Shown here: positions 16,583 through 25,572 of the stretch, one piece after another
Numbering within the stretch: position 1 is the stretch's first letter
How the letters are laid out: each line of letters begins with the position of its first letter
Assembly: GCF_030813695.1 (NCBI RefSeq)
Contig: NZ_JAUSVA010000002.1
Location: 4,154,001-4,218,000 of the forward strand
Reading direction: 5' to 3'
Origin: Kitasatospora herbaricolor
GTDB taxonomy: Bacteria; Actinomycetota; Actinomycetes; Streptomycetales; Streptomycetaceae
Length of the DNA: 64,000 nt
Made by a program: the position numbers and the translations under genes
The notes under the pieces: model-generated
Database searches by the model: none
What the model was told of the DNA's origin: nothing
The model's input: only the letters and a program-made list of their open reading frames with translations

Positions 16583-17700
16583 GCAGCCAGGACCTGCTGA
16601 AGCAGCTGCTCACCGACCCGCGGGTCTCCAAGAGCGCCCGCCGGCACTGGACGGCGTTCATCAACGGTGACATCCCGGCGGACTGGCCGCTGAACCTCTG
16701 GGTCGCCGTGGAGAACATGTTCACCGCGTACGGCACCGAGCACCGCCGGCTGCGCAAGCTGGTCGCCGCCGCCTTCACCGCCCGACGCACCGAGGCGATG
16801 CGGCCCCGGGTCGAGCGGATCACCCGCGACCTGCTGGACACCCTGGCCGCCGCGCCCGCCGGGGAGCCGGTGGACCTGCGCGAGGGGTACGCGTACCCCG
16901 TCCCGATCCAGGTCATCTGCGAGCTGTTCGGCGTGCCCGAGGAGGCCCACGCGGGGCTGCGCGCGTGCGTGGACGGCATCTTCAACACCAACGCGACACC
17001 CGAGGAGGCGCAGGCCAACGTCGTCGCGATCTACGGCATCCTGACCGACCTGGTCGCGCTCAAGCGCAAGGAGCCGGGCGACGACCTCACCAGCGTGCTG
17101 CTCAGCGTGCGCGACGAGGACGCCGACGGCGAGGGCGACGCGCAGCTCAGCGAGAGCGAGCTGGTGGACACCCTGCTGCTGCTGATCAGCGCCGGTCACG
17201 AGACCACCGTCAACCTGCTCGACAACGCCATCCACCTGCTGCTCACCCACCCCGAGCAGCTGGCGCTCGTGCGGGCCGGCCGGGCCTCCTGGAACGACGT
17301 CGTCGAGGAGGCGCTGCGGCTGCGGTCGCCGGTGGCCAACCTGCCGCTGCGCTACGCGGTCGAGGACATCCAGGCCGGGGACGTGCTGATCCGCAAGGGT
17401 GACGCGATCCTGGCCGCGTACGCCGCCGCCGGCCGGGACGCGGCCGTGCACGGCGCCGACGCCGACGTCTTCGACGTGACCCGGGCCGGCAAGGAGCACC
17501 TGGCGTTCGGCCACGGGGTGCACTTCTGCCTCGGTGCGCCGCTGGCCCGGCTGGAGGCGGCGATCGCCCTGCCCGGACTGTTCGAGCGGTTCCCCGACCT
17601 CGCGCTCGTCGAGCCGGCCGGGGAGCTGGCGCCGGTTGAGTCGTTCATCTCGAACGGCCACCTCACCCTGCCCGTCGTGCTGCGGCCGGCCGCGGGGTAG
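16432..17700 (+). CDS. cytochrome P450 (CYP154-like), last conservon gene
   Basis: The 422-aa P450 has complete signatures: I-helix LLLISAGHETTVNLL, K-helix EALR (VVEEALRLRSP) and haem loop FGHGVHFCLGAPLAR near residue 365. The ATG at 16432 has GGAGAG 7 bp upstream, so this start is well supported although it lies 151 bp inside the preceding gene. P450s of this group hydroxylate small hydrophobic substrates and need ferredoxin, which is not encoded here. Its pairing with an ExxR-less P450 matches the CYP157/CYP154 pairs of other streptomycetes. Confidence 0.92.
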   Translation: MAAPSAASAASCPYALDPTGSDIHGEAARVHRDGPVAQVELPGGVVAWSVGSQDLLKQLLTDPRVSKSARRHWTAFINGDIPADWPLNLWVAVENMFTAYGTEHRRLRKLVAAAFTARRTEAMRPRVERITRDLLDTLAAAPAGEPVDLREGYAYPVPIQVICELFGVPEEAHAGLRACVDGIFNTNATPEEAQANVVAIYGILTDLVALKRKEPGDDLTSVLLSVRDEDADGEGDAQLSESELVDTLLLLISAGHETTVNLLDNAIHLLLTHPEQLALVRAGRASWNDVVEEALRLRSPVANLPLRYAVEDIQAGDVLIRKGDAILAAYAAAGRDAAVHGADADVFDVTRAGKEHLAFGHGVHFCLGAPLARLEAAIALPGLFERFPDLALVEPAGELAPVESFISNGHLTLPVVLRPAAG

Positions 17701-17721
17701 TCGCACGGCGCCACGGTCCCG

Positions 17722-17748
17722 GGGTGCGGCGGGCCGCCCGCCGCACCC
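17722..17748. terminator. bidirectional hairpin between P450 and MFS genes
   Basis: GGGTGCGGCGGG and CCCGCCGCACCC form a 12-bp stem with a 3-nt loop in the 85-bp gap between convergent genes. Confidence 0.7.
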
Positions 17749-17785
17749 GGGGCCTGCGGCGCGCCCGGCCGGCCCGGTGCCCGCC

Positions 17786-19213
17786 TCAACGCACCCGGGC
17801 CAGGGCCTGCCGCTCGGCGCCGGCCGCCGGCCGGGGGCGGGGCCGGCGGATCAGCAGTCCGGCGACGGCGCCGAGCAGCACCACGCCGGCGCCGAGCCAG
17901 AGGGACTCCCGCAGCCCCTGCTCGAACGCGGCGGCCGGCCCGGACGCCGCCGCGGCCCTGGCGGCCCGGCTGAACACGGTGGTGATCACCGCGATGCCCA
18001 GCGCACCGCCGAACTCGCGGACGGTGTTGTTCACCCCGGAGGCCTTGTTGTGCTCGTGCTCGGCGACGCTGCCGATCACCGTCGCCGGGTTGGCGGCGAA
18101 GACCAGGCCCATGCCGAGGCCGGCCACCGCCAGGGCCGGTACCAGCGATCCGTAGGAGACCCCGGGGCCGACCAGCAGGGCGAGCCAGCCGAGGGCCGCG
18201 GCCTGCAGCACGCAGCCGAGCGCCTGCAGGACGCCGCCGCCGACCCTGGCCACCAGCGCGCTGGCGAGCGGGACGACGACCACCGGCGCGGCCGTCCAGG
18301 GCAGGGTGCGCAGCCCGGCCTCGAACGGCGAGTAGCCCATCGGGCCCTGCAGGTACTGGGCGAGGAAGAAGATCGAGCCGAAGACGCCGAAGTACATCGC
18401 CAGCGCCACCGTGTTGCTGAGCATGAAGGACCTGATCCGGTACATGCCGGCCGGCACCAGCGGCTGCCGGGCCCGCCGCTGCTGGACGGCGAAGAGGGCC
18501 AGCAGCACGGCCCCGCCGCCGAGGCCGGCCAGCGTCCGGGGGCCGGTCCAGCCGTGGTCGGCGGCGCCGACGATGCCCCAGACCGCGACCACCACGGAGG
18601 CGGTGACCAGGGCGACGCCGGCCACGTCGAGGGCGCCCTCGCGGCCCCGGCTCTCCCGGACGGCCCGGTGGACGAGCGGCAGCGCGAGCAGGCCGACCGG
18701 GACGTTGATCCAGAAGATCCAGTGCCAGTCCAGGCCCTCGGTGACCAGGCCGCCGGCGAGCGGCCCGATCGCGACGCCGAGCCCGTTGACGCCGCCCCAG
18801 ACGCCGACGGCGAGCGCCCGTCGGGCGGGCGGCACGGCGGCCACCGCGAGGGTGAGCGAGACCGGCAGGATGGCGGCCGCTCCGGCGCCCTGGAGCGCCC
18901 GGGCGGCGATCAGCTGGTCCGCGGTGTCCGACAGGCCGCAGGCGGCCGAGCCGAGGGTGAACACCGCGACTCCCCAGAGGAAGACCCGGCGGCGGCCGAA
19001 GCGGTCGCCGAGCGCGGCGCCGGCCAGCAGGAGCCCGGCGAAGGCGAGGACGTAGCCGTTCACCACCCACTGCAGCTCGGACTGGCCGATCCCCAGGTCG
19101 GCGCTCATCTCGTTGAGGGCGTTGGTCACCACGAGGTTGTCGAGGGAGACCATGAACATCGGGACGGAGGTCGCCAGCAGCGCCCAGAGCGCTCCCGGCC
19201 GGTTCTCGGGCAT
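17786..19213 (-). CDS. MFS exporter, DHA2 family
   Basis: The 475-aa membrane protein has the MFS loop motif GDRFGRRRVFLWG near residue 65, the GxxxGPxxGG motif (GLGVAIGPLAGGL, about 135-147), WIFWINVP after TM5, and about 14 hydrophobic segments. It resembles EmrB/QacA proton antiporters that export drugs or own metabolites. The ATG at 19213 has AAGGAG upstream on the minus strand; the open frame upstream of it runs through the operator and is not used. It is divergent from a MerR regulator, the likely controller. Confidence 0.92.
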   Translation of the reverse strand: MPENRPGALWALLATSVPMFMVSLDNLVVTNALNEMSADLGIGQSELQWVVNGYVLAFAGLLLAGAALGDRFGRRRVFLWGVAVFTLGSAACGLSDTADQLIAARALQGAGAAAILPVSLTLAVAAVPPARRALAVGVWGGVNGLGVAIGPLAGGLVTEGLDWHWIFWINVPVGLLALPLVHRAVRESRGREGALDVAGVALVTASVVVAVWGIVGAADHGWTGPRTLAGLGGGAVLLALFAVQQRRARQPLVPAGMYRIRSFMLSNTVALAMYFGVFGSIFFLAQYLQGPMGYSPFEAGLRTLPWTAAPVVVVPLASALVARVGGGVLQALGCVLQAAALGWLALLVGPGVSYGSLVPALAVAGLGMGLVFAANPATVIGSVAEHEHNKASGVNNTVREFGGALGIAVITTVFSRAARAAAASGPAAAFEQGLRESLWLGAGVVLLGAVAGLLIRRPRPRPAAGAERQALARVR

Positions 19214-19225
19214 GACCGGCTCCTT

Positions 19226-19275
19226 ATGGATAGCAATACTGTTCACTATCGATAATGGACAGTATGGGTATCCAT
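19226..19275. promoter_or_regulatory. nested palindromic operator between MFS and merR genes
   Basis: ATGGATA (19226-19232) and TATCCAT (19269-19275) flank an inner pair, AATACTGT (19235-19242) and ACAGTAT (19259-19265), around the AT-rich centre CACTATCGATAATGG. A further CTATCCATA lies at 19321-19329, just before the merR start. MerR proteins bind such dyads in promoters and switch transcription by distorting DNA. Confidence 0.7.
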
Positions 19276-19349
19276 CAGGAGGCGACGCAAGGGCCGCTCG
19301 GAAAAAAGTGGAGATGTAAGCTATCCATACCGTTGGAGAGGGAGAGCCC

Positions 19350-19985
19350 ATGCGCATCGGAGAGCTGAGCACCCGGACCGGCGTCCCGGTACCGACCATC
19401 AAGTACTACCTGCGCGAGGGCCTGCTGCCGGCCGGCGAGCTGACCAGCCCCAACCAGGCCCAGTACGGCGACGCCCACGTCCGGCGGCTCAAGCTGGTCC
19501 GCGCCCTGCTCGACGTCGGGAAGCTCTCCATCGCGGCCACCCGGACGGTCCTCGACTCGATCGACGCCCCCGACAACTCGCTGCACGACCGGCTGGGCAT
19601 CGCCCAGCACGCCCTCAACCCGGCGCCGGCCGGCGACCCCGACTCCGCCGACCTGCAGGAGGCACGGGAGCTCGCCGACCGCCTGATCGCCGAACGCGGC
19701 TGGCTGGTCGAGAGCCCCGGCCCGGCCCGGGACACCCTGACCCAGGTCCTGCACAGCTACCTCGAACTGGGGCAGCAGGACCTGCTGGTCGTGCTCGACG
19801 ACTACGCCGACGCCGTCGAGAGCCTGGCCGCCTCGGAGATCGCCACCGTCGGCCGCCGCCCCGACCCGGACAGCCAGGTCGAGGGCGTCGTCCTGGGTAC
19901 CGTCCTCGGCGACGCGCTGATCACCGCCCTGCACCGGCTCGCGCAGGAGGACGCCTCGGCCCGGGCCTTCGCCGCCCTGGGCTGA
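19350..19985 (+). CDS. MerR family transcriptional regulator
   Basis: The 211-aa protein begins MRIGELSTRTGVPVPTIKYY followed by LREGLLPAG, the classical MerR winged helix. It continues with HVRRLKLVRALLDVGKLSIAA and a C-terminal effector domain lacking the paired Cys of metal sensors. It is therefore more likely a drug or metabolite sensor of the TipA/BmrR class. The ATG has GAGAGGGAG upstream. It is divergent from the DHA2 exporter across a dyad operator. Confidence 0.92.
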   Translation: MRIGELSTRTGVPVPTIKYYLREGLLPAGELTSPNQAQYGDAHVRRLKLVRALLDVGKLSIAATRTVLDSIDAPDNSLHDRLGIAQHALNPAPAGDPDSADLQEARELADRLIAERGWLVESPGPARDTLTQVLHSYLELGQQDLLVVLDDYADAVESLAASEIATVGRRPDPDSQVEGVVLGTVLGDALITALHRLAQEDASARAFAALG

Positions 19986-20149
19986 CGGAGCCACGACGGC
20001 GGATCGGTGGAGCGGCGGGTCGGCAGCTCGGCACAGTGGCGGCTCGGCAGCTCGGCGGACCCGTTCGGAGCAGGCCCCCGGGCGGGCCCGGGCACCGGGC
20101 CGCACGCTGGGGAGGGCTGCGCCCGAAGCCGTGGATCCCCAGTCGCAGG

Positions 20150-20728
20150 ATGGTGCCCGTGGAGACGTGGACCCCCAAGCTGATCCGCGGTGTGGCCTCG
20201 GTGGTCGGCGGCTTCGCCCTCCTGATGATCGGCTACTTCACCCTCCCCCTGGAGTTCTTCGGGCCCGAGCGGCCGGCCCTCAGCTGGATCGTCTTCGGCG
20301 CCGCGCTGACCGTGCTGACCGTGCTCCTGCTCCGCAAGACGCTGCAGGTGCTGACCCAGGTCGGCGGCCGGCCCGGCGTGGGCCTGGCATTCCTGATCAT
20401 GCTGTCGATGGTGACGTTCTCCGCGGGCTACTTCGTGCTGTCCCGGGACAACCAGTTCGACGGCCTGCACACCAGACTGGACGCGTTCTACTTCACCGTG
20501 ATCACCCTGTCGACCGTCGGGTACGGGGACATCACGCCGAGCGGGGACGAGGCGAGGGTGGTGGTGATCCTGCAGATCTTCTACAACTTCGTCTTCCTGG
20601 CCGCGGCCGCGGGCAGCCTCAGCAACCGGGTGCGCAGCCAGATCAGCGCACGGGCCCGCGAGAGCCGCCGGCCTCCGGGGCCGGGCCCCGAACCGGATGC
20701 GAAGCCCGAGCCGGGGTCGGACGGCTGA
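20150..20728 (+). CDS. two-TM potassium channel protein
   Basis: The 192-aa protein has about four hydrophobic segments and the K+ selectivity filter TVGYGD inside a pore helix (YFTVITLSTVGYGDITPSGD, about residues 116-135), followed by a C-terminal inner helix and a charged, Pro-rich cytoplasmic tail. There is no RCK domain or obvious ligand-binding domain. The start could be ATG 20150, GTG 20153 or GTG 20159; only 20150 is preceded closely by AGG. It is a stand-alone gene convergent with the kinase gene. Confidence 0.88.
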   Translation: MVPVETWTPKLIRGVASVVGGFALLMIGYFTLPLEFFGPERPALSWIVFGAALTVLTVLLLRKTLQVLTQVGGRPGVGLAFLIMLSMVTFSAGYFVLSRDNQFDGLHTRLDAFYFTVITLSTVGYGDITPSGDEARVVVILQIFYNFVFLAAAAGSLSNRVRSQISARARESRRPPGPGPEPDAKPEPGSDG

Positions 20729-20762
20729 CGACCGAAGGGCCGCCGGCACCCGCCCGCAGCCG

Positions 20763-22397
20763 TCAGCTGTTGTCCTCGGCGCCGCTCCCGCCGGCGGCCG
20801 GGTGCACCGTGTTGACCAGCAGCGTCAGCCTGGCCTGCCAGTTCAGGCTGGTCGCGGTGTCGATCGCGTGCTTCTTGGCGAGGTCCCGGACGATCCGCTG
20901 GGCGTCCTTCAACTCCTGCTGCGCGTCCGCCTCCCGGCCGGCGGCGAGTGCCTTGCCGGCGTCGTCCAGCGCCCGCAGCAGGTCGGCCTGCTTGTCGCGC
21001 TCCTTCTGCAGCTGCGCCTTCGCCACCAGCTCGCGCAGCGCGACGAGCTGCGCCGCGGGGCCCTGCGGCTTGGTGGGGGTCGGTGACGCCGTGGGGGACG
21101 GCCGGCCGGTCGACGGCGCGACGGTGGGGCTGATCGCCACCGGGCTGCCGGGTGCGGCGCTGCGGGTCGCGGCCGGCGGGGTGGTCGGCTTCCCGGCCGG
21201 CGGACCGTCCAGCGCGACGATCGCGATCACCGCCGCACCCGCGACCCCGGCCACCCCCAGGGCGCCCAGCAGCAGCGGCCGGCGCCGGGCCGGCGGGCGC
21301 TCCGGGGCCGCGGCGCCGAAGGCGGTCGCGTACGGCGGTGCCTGCCCGGCGGACGGCATGACCGGCACCGGCGGCATCAGAGCGGTGGCCGGGCCCGCGT
21401 GACCGGGCGGCGCCGGGTACCCGGCGGCCGGGTGGTGGCCCGGGCCCGGGACGGGCGGCAGGACGGTGGTGTGCTGCTGGTCGGCGCCGTCCTGCGGCAC
21501 GCCGGGGAAGAGCGGCCGGGCCGGGGCGGGGCCGGCCAGCAGCTCGGCCGTCCGGTCGGCGGCGGAGCCGGCCGGCAGGGCGGGGACGGCGGCGAGGAGT
21601 TCGGCGCGGGCGGCGGCCGCGTCGCGGGGGCGGTCCCCCGGGTTCTTGGCGAGCAGCCGCAGCACCGCGGCGTCCAGGGCCGGGGGTGTCCCGGGGCGGC
21701 GGGCGGACGGCGGCAGCGGCTGCTCGGAGACCTGCTTGAACGCGATCGCCACCGGGGTGTCGGCGGTGAACGGCGGCTCGCCGGTGAGCATCTCGGTCAT
21801 CACGCAGCCGACCGCGTAGAGGTCGGATCGGCCGTCCACGGCAGCGGCGGTGGCCTGCTCGGGCGAGAGGTAGGCGGCGGTGCCGAGCACGGTGGCGGCC
21901 TGGGTCAGCCCGGCACCGGAGGAGCCGGCCCGGGCGATGCCGAAGTCGACGACCTTCACCCCGCCGTCGTACGTGATCATGATGTTGCCCGGCTTGATGT
22001 CCCGGTGCACCAGGCCGGCGCCGTGCGCCACCTCCAGGGCCTCGCAGACGGCCGCCGCGATCCCGACCGCCCGCTCGACCGGCAGCATCGGCTGCTCGGC
22101 AAGCAGGGCGGCCAGCGAACGGCCGTGCACCAGCTCCATGACGATGTACGGCGAGCCCTGGTCGACCCCGGAGTCGAAGACCATGACGATCCGCGGGTGC
22201 GCCAGCATCGCGGCGTGCTGGGCCTCCCGGCTGAACCGCTCGGCGAAGCGCGGGTCGTCGGCCAGTCCGCCGTTGAGCACCTTGACGGCGACCTGCCGGC
22301 CCAGCACCCGGTCGACACCGCGCCAGACGGTGGCCATCCCACCGACCCCGAGTATCTCCACGAGCTCGTAACGCTCGTTCAGCGCACGTCCGATCAC
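20763..22397 (-). CDS. membrane Ser/Thr protein kinase
   Basis: The 545-aa protein has an N-terminal Hanks kinase with glycine loop GVGGMATVWRG (17-27), catalytic Lys in VAVKV (39), HRDIKPGNIM (131-140) and DFGIAR (151-156). A Pro-rich juxtamembrane linker leads to a membrane helix (LLLGALGVAGVAGAAVIAIV), then an extracytoplasmic Thr/Pro stalk and a predicted coiled coil (QLVALRELVAKAQLQKERDK and following). It lacks PASTA repeats, so it is not a muropeptide sensor of the PknB type. The GTG at 22397 has GGGGAGCGG upstream. The sigma/anti-sigma pair lies behind a terminator, so the kinase is probably a separate unit. Confidence 0.92.
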   Translation of the reverse strand: MIGRALNERYELVEILGVGGMATVWRGVDRVLGRQVAVKVLNGGLADDPRFAERFSREAQHAAMLAHPRIVMVFDSGVDQGSPYIVMELVHGRSLAALLAEQPMLPVERAVGIAAAVCEALEVAHGAGLVHRDIKPGNIMITYDGGVKVVDFGIARAGSSGAGLTQAATVLGTAAYLSPEQATAAAVDGRSDLYAVGCVMTEMLTGEPPFTADTPVAIAFKQVSEQPLPPSARRPGTPPALDAAVLRLLAKNPGDRPRDAAAARAELLAAVPALPAGSAADRTAELLAGPAPARPLFPGVPQDGADQQHTTVLPPVPGPGHHPAAGYPAPPGHAGPATALMPPVPVMPSAGQAPPYATAFGAAAPERPPARRRPLLLGALGVAGVAGAAVIAIVALDGPPAGKPTTPPAATRSAAPGSPVAISPTVAPSTGRPSPTASPTPTKPQGPAAQLVALRELVAKAQLQKERDKQADLLRALDDAGKALAAGREADAQQELKDAQRIVRDLAKKHAIDTATSLNWQARLTLLVNTVHPAAGGSGAEDNS

Positions 22398-22573
22398 TGG
22401 AACCGCTCCCCTCACCGTCCCGCGCCCAGGGCTCCTGGTCGCCTCGCGCACCTGTGCACGATAGCCGCCGTGCCGCGGCGGCCCCACGGATCCGGGACGC
22501 CCGGCCCGGTGCGCGACCGGCGGGCGGGCGGTGGTCCGTCGGCCGGGCGGCGGCCGACGGGGTGGGGAAGGGG

Positions 22574-22621
22574 TCCGGACGGGCGGCGGGTCCGGGGGGA
22601 TTCACCCACCGCCCGTCCGGA
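22574..22621 (-). terminator. terminator of the sigma/partner operon
   Basis: TCCGGACGGGCGG (22574-22586) and CCGCCCGTCCGGA (22609-22621) form a perfect 13-bp stem 8 bp beyond the stop of the leftward gene ending at 22629. Confidence 0.8.
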
Positions 22622-22628
22622 GTTCATG

Positions 22629-23648
22629 TCACCTCGCGGTGGAGGTGTTGCCGGAGCGCGCGGGCGGATCCTCGGCACGGCCGGCGGCCGTCTCGGAGGA
22701 CTGCGGGGCGCCGGTCTGGCCGCCCTGCGTCCCGTTCGCGGCCGTCGGCGAGGCGCCGGTCGTGGCCTGGCCGCCGCCCTCACGGGCGCTGCCGGTCGTG
22801 CCCGCTCGCACCGCCGCGCAGTAGCCCTGGATCTTCTCGGCGCCGCCCGCCGCCTTGAGCAGCGGGCCGTACCGGGCCTCGGCGGCGAGCGAGCGCAGGG
22901 TCTTGCCGTGCACCTCGGCGTCGGCCAGGTCCCGGCAGAGGGCCACCAGTTCGGGGACGGCGGTGGGGCTGCCGGGCGTCGGCGAAGCGCCCCGCTCGCC
23001 CGGTCCGGCCCCGGGTTGGGTGGCCGACGGCGTGCCGGGGGCGTCCACCGGGCCGGAGGAGGCGGCGCCCGGAACGGTCGCCCCGCCACCGGTGGCGGGC
23101 CCGCCGGAGGGGAGGAAGGCTCCGCCGGAGGAGGAGCCCGGGCGGGCGCCGGTCTGCTTGGCCGACGGCGTGCCGGACGGCGTACCGGTGGACATCTCGG
23201 GGGTGCTCAGGGCCGCGGGCCGGCCGGAGCCGCCCTGGCCGCCGCCGAGCGCGGCCGGCAGGTGGCCGCCCCCCGCCGCGACCGCGACCCCGCCGAGCGC
23301 GCTGGCCGCGAGCGCGACGACGGCGGCCTTGGCGCTGAAGGCCTGGGCCAGCGCGGCGGTTGCCATCGATCGTCTCCGGGGCGGTGCGGCGGAAGCGTGG
23401 ACAGGGACGGGTACGGCGGTGGGACGGGCGGCCAGCCGGAACGCGGCCAGGGCTGCCTCCTCACCGGAGAGTTCGCCCTCCGCCGGCGGGGCAGCCGCAG
23501 CGGTGAGCAGGGCGGCCAGCGCCTGGTGCCCGGTGTCGCCGTCCTCTCCGGTGAGGGAGGCCTGACCGCCCGGCGTACCGGCCGCCGCACCGGCGAGCAA
23601 CTGCTCGGCGGTGTCGCGGTCGATCCGACGGGATCGGTTGGTGCTCAT
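22629..23648 (-). CDS. putative membrane partner (anti-sigma) of the ECF sigma factor
   Basis: The 339-aa protein starts MSTNRSRRIDRDTAEQLLAG. It has a cytoplasmic helical N-terminus of about 100 residues, one membrane helix (AVVALAASALGGVAVAAGGG), and a long extracytoplasmic Gly/Pro/Ser/Thr region. This ends in a small conserved-looking segment (LVALCRDLADAEVHGKTLRSLA ... IQGYCAAVRAG) with two Cys that could form a disulphide. Position (ATG overlapping the sigma stop by 4 bp) and topology fit an anti-sigma factor, but the zinc-binding HxxxCxxC motif of classical ZAS proteins is missing. Confidence 0.75.
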   Translation of the reverse strand: MSTNRSRRIDRDTAEQLLAGAAAGTPGGQASLTGEDGDTGHQALAALLTAAAAPPAEGELSGEEAALAAFRLAARPTAVPVPVHASAAPPRRRSMATAALAQAFSAKAAVVALAASALGGVAVAAGGGHLPAALGGGQGGSGRPAALSTPEMSTGTPSGTPSAKQTGARPGSSSGGAFLPSGGPATGGGATVPGAASSGPVDAPGTPSATQPGAGPGERGASPTPGSPTAVPELVALCRDLADAEVHGKTLRSLAAEARYGPLLKAAGGAEKIQGYCAAVRAGTTGSAREGGGQATTGASPTAANGTQGGQTGAPQSSETAAGRAEDPPARSGNTSTAR

Positions 23649-24499
23649 CTCAAGTCCTTCAGCGTCGCGGTCCTGGGTTCTGTCACACCCTGCGGAGATT
23701 TTTTCTGCGGAGCCCCCCGGTGCGGGATCCCTGCCTCGGGCGCACCGGTGCGCTCCAGCAGCTTGGCGAGCCCGCGCAGCCCCCGGTGGGCGGCCATCCG
23801 CACGGTCCCGGCCCGCTTGCCGAGCACCCGGGCGGCGCTCTCGGCGTCCAGCTGCATGACGACCCGCAGCAGGACGGCCTCGGCCTGGTCGCGCGGCAGC
23901 CGGGAGATCAGCGCGAGCGCGTCGGAGGTGCCGACGGTGGCGAGGGCGGCGCCCGCGGTGTCGTCGCCGGAGGCCAGTTCGGCCAGGTACTCCAGCGGCA
24001 GGTCCGCGGTGGGGCGCCGGCGTCTGCTGCGCAGGTGGTCCAGGGCGCGGTTGCGGGCGACGGTGGCGGCCCAGCCGCGGAACCCGTCGGTGTCCCCCGA
24101 GAAGGTGTGCAGGTCGCGGGCGATCTGCAGCCAGGTCTCGGAGGCGATGTCCTCGGCGTCCTGGGTGTCGCCCGGCCGGCTGCCGACCAGCACCCGCAGG
24201 TAGCGCAGCAGACCGGGCTGCACCGCGCGGAACAGCTGCCGGAACGCCTCCTCGTCGCCGCCCTGCGCGGCGATCAGGGCGGCCGAGAGGTCGGCCGCGC
24301 CGTCCGTCGGGCGGCCGCCGGTTCTCGCCCCGGCCGGGGCGGCGGGACCTCCCGCGGCGCTCACGGCAGGGCGGGCCGCCGGCTGGTCCGGAAGGGGGCC
24401 GGCCGACCGGGATCGCGGCGGCGGGACGAAGCCGGGGACGCCGACACCTCTGTCGGTACCGGCTCCGGGGCGGTCTGCACTGTGCACTCGCCCCATCAT
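23645..24499 (-). CDS. ECF RNA polymerase sigma factor
   Basis: The 284-aa protein has about 85 disordered residues, then sigma region 2 (LFRAVQPGLLRYLRVLVGSR, DTQDAEDIASETWLQIARDL, GFRGWAATVARNRALDHLRS) and region 4 (LISRLPRDQAEAVLLRVVMQ, LDAESAARVLGKRAGTVRMA AHRGL). It directs RNA polymerase to a specialised promoter set. Start: two adjacent ATGs (24497-24499 and 24494-24496). The Pro-rich N-terminal extension is unusual for ECF factors and may be a control region. Its stop overlaps the start of the putative anti-sigma gene. Confidence 0.9.
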   Translation of the reverse strand: MMGRVHSADRPGAGTDRGVGVPGFVPPPRSRSAGPLPDQPAARPAVSAAGGPAAPAGARTGGRPTDGAADLSAALIAAQGGDEEAFRQLFRAVQPGLLRYLRVLVGSRPGDTQDAEDIASETWLQIARDLHTFSGDTDGFRGWAATVARNRALDHLRSRRRRPTADLPLEYLAELASGDDTAGAALATVGTSDALALISRLPRDQAEAVLLRVVMQLDAESAARVLGKRAGTVRMAAHRGLRGLAKLLERTGAPEAGIPHRGAPQKKSPQGVTEPRTATLKDLR

Positions 24500-24888
24500 G
24501 CGGCATCCGGTCCCCGGCCGGACGGGTGCCCGGTGAACTCCGTGTTGCGGCGGGCGGGACCAAACCCCCTGCCCCACGGGGTCCAAGGTCCCGTCGGCCG
24601 CTGCCGTTCGCCCGCGGTCCCGATACCCGCACCCCGCATACGTTGGAGGAGAACCGGAGCAACACCGGACCTCCACGGTTTCTCCACACAACGCGCCTGC
24701 CCTCCACGGGCGACCGCCGCCCCTGCACAGCCGCGCTCCCCCGGGCCGGCCCCGTGGCCCGCCCCCGCACCGCCCGGCCGCGCCGCTGCCCGGCCACGTG
24801 CCCCGTCGCAGCACCTCACCCACCGGCCCGCACGGCCGGGCGGGCCGGTGCGCCCGCCCCGCCCCGCTCCGCCGACCAGGAAGACGTG
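24500..24888. other. 389-bp divergent intergenic region
   Basis: This spacer lies between the sigma factor gene (leftward) and a hypothetical gene (rightward). It is GC-rich with no credible small gene. No ECF-type autoregulatory promoter could be identified with confidence. Confidence 0.45.
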
Positions 24889-25572
24889 ATGAAGACCGCC
24901 CAAGAGCTCTACACGGACGGGCTGCGCGACCACTTCGCGCCCGCCATGCGCGCCCTGGGCCTCAGCGGTTGGCGGCACACCTTCAGCCTCCCCGACGAGG
25001 GCCATTGGGCCCTGATCGGCGTCGTCCGCCGGCCGCTGGGCGACCGGGTGCGGTTCACCCTCGAACTCAGTCTGACCGGCAAGCAGGACTGGGCCGACAG
25101 CGGCCTGCCCGGGCTGCGCCCCGACCCCCGGGTCCGCCACGGCGTCGAGATCTGGCGGGCCCGGATCGGGGAACTGCTGCCCGTGCAGGACGAGATGTGG
25201 TGGGAGGTGCTCCCCGGCCCGCGCTGGCAGGTCGCCGTGGAGGACGCCGTCGCCGCCGTCCGGCACTACGCCCTGCCCGAGCTGCTGCGCCTGGTCGACC
25301 GGGCCCGCACCGGCGAGACCTACCTCTCCCGCGCGGGGCTCGCCGACGTCAACGCCGTCCTGCTGGGCGCCTCGGTCGGCCGGATCCAGCGTGCCGAACT
25401 CGCCGACAAGTCACTCGTCCTCACCGGCGCCTGGCGCCGGTCCGACCAGGTCGCCCGGGAGGTCCTGCAAGGCGTCGCCGAGGGCTTCCTCTCCGCCGGG
25501 GACGAGCGGTTCCGGGCGGTGCGCTGCGAGGACACCCTGGGACGCGAACTCTGGGTCTTCCCCGGCCGGTAG
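24889..25572 (+). CDS. conserved hypothetical protein (DUF4304-like?)
   Basis: The 227-aa soluble protein starts MKTAQELYTDGLRDHFAPAM after an AGGAAGACGTG leader. Its first half (GWRHTFSLPDEGHWALIGVV ... RVRFTLELSLTG) recalls DUF4304-type proteins, in which a long helix is followed by strands with a conserved aromatic. No catalytic residues are evident. The resemblance is weak and no function is assigned. Confidence 0.7.
   Translation: MKTAQELYTDGLRDHFAPAMRALGLSGWRHTFSLPDEGHWALIGVVRRPLGDRVRFTLELSLTGKQDWADSGLPGLRPDPRVRHGVEIWRARIGELLPVQDEMWWEVLPGPRWQVAVEDAVAAVRHYALPELLRLVDRARTGETYLSRAGLADVNAVLLGASVGRIQRAELADKSLVLTGAWRRSDQVAREVLQGVAEGFLSAGDERFRAVRCEDTLGRELWVFPGR

Noticed and set aside
12235..17700. 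The P450 operon as a secondary-metabolite cluster
   Set aside because: The gene order sensor, roadblock, DUF742, GTPase, P450 is that of a conservon; no biosynthetic core enzyme is present.
17786..19402. Upstream start (19402) for the second DHA2 exporter
   Set aside because: The extra 63 codons run across the palindromic operator, and ATG 19213 has a proper ribosome site.
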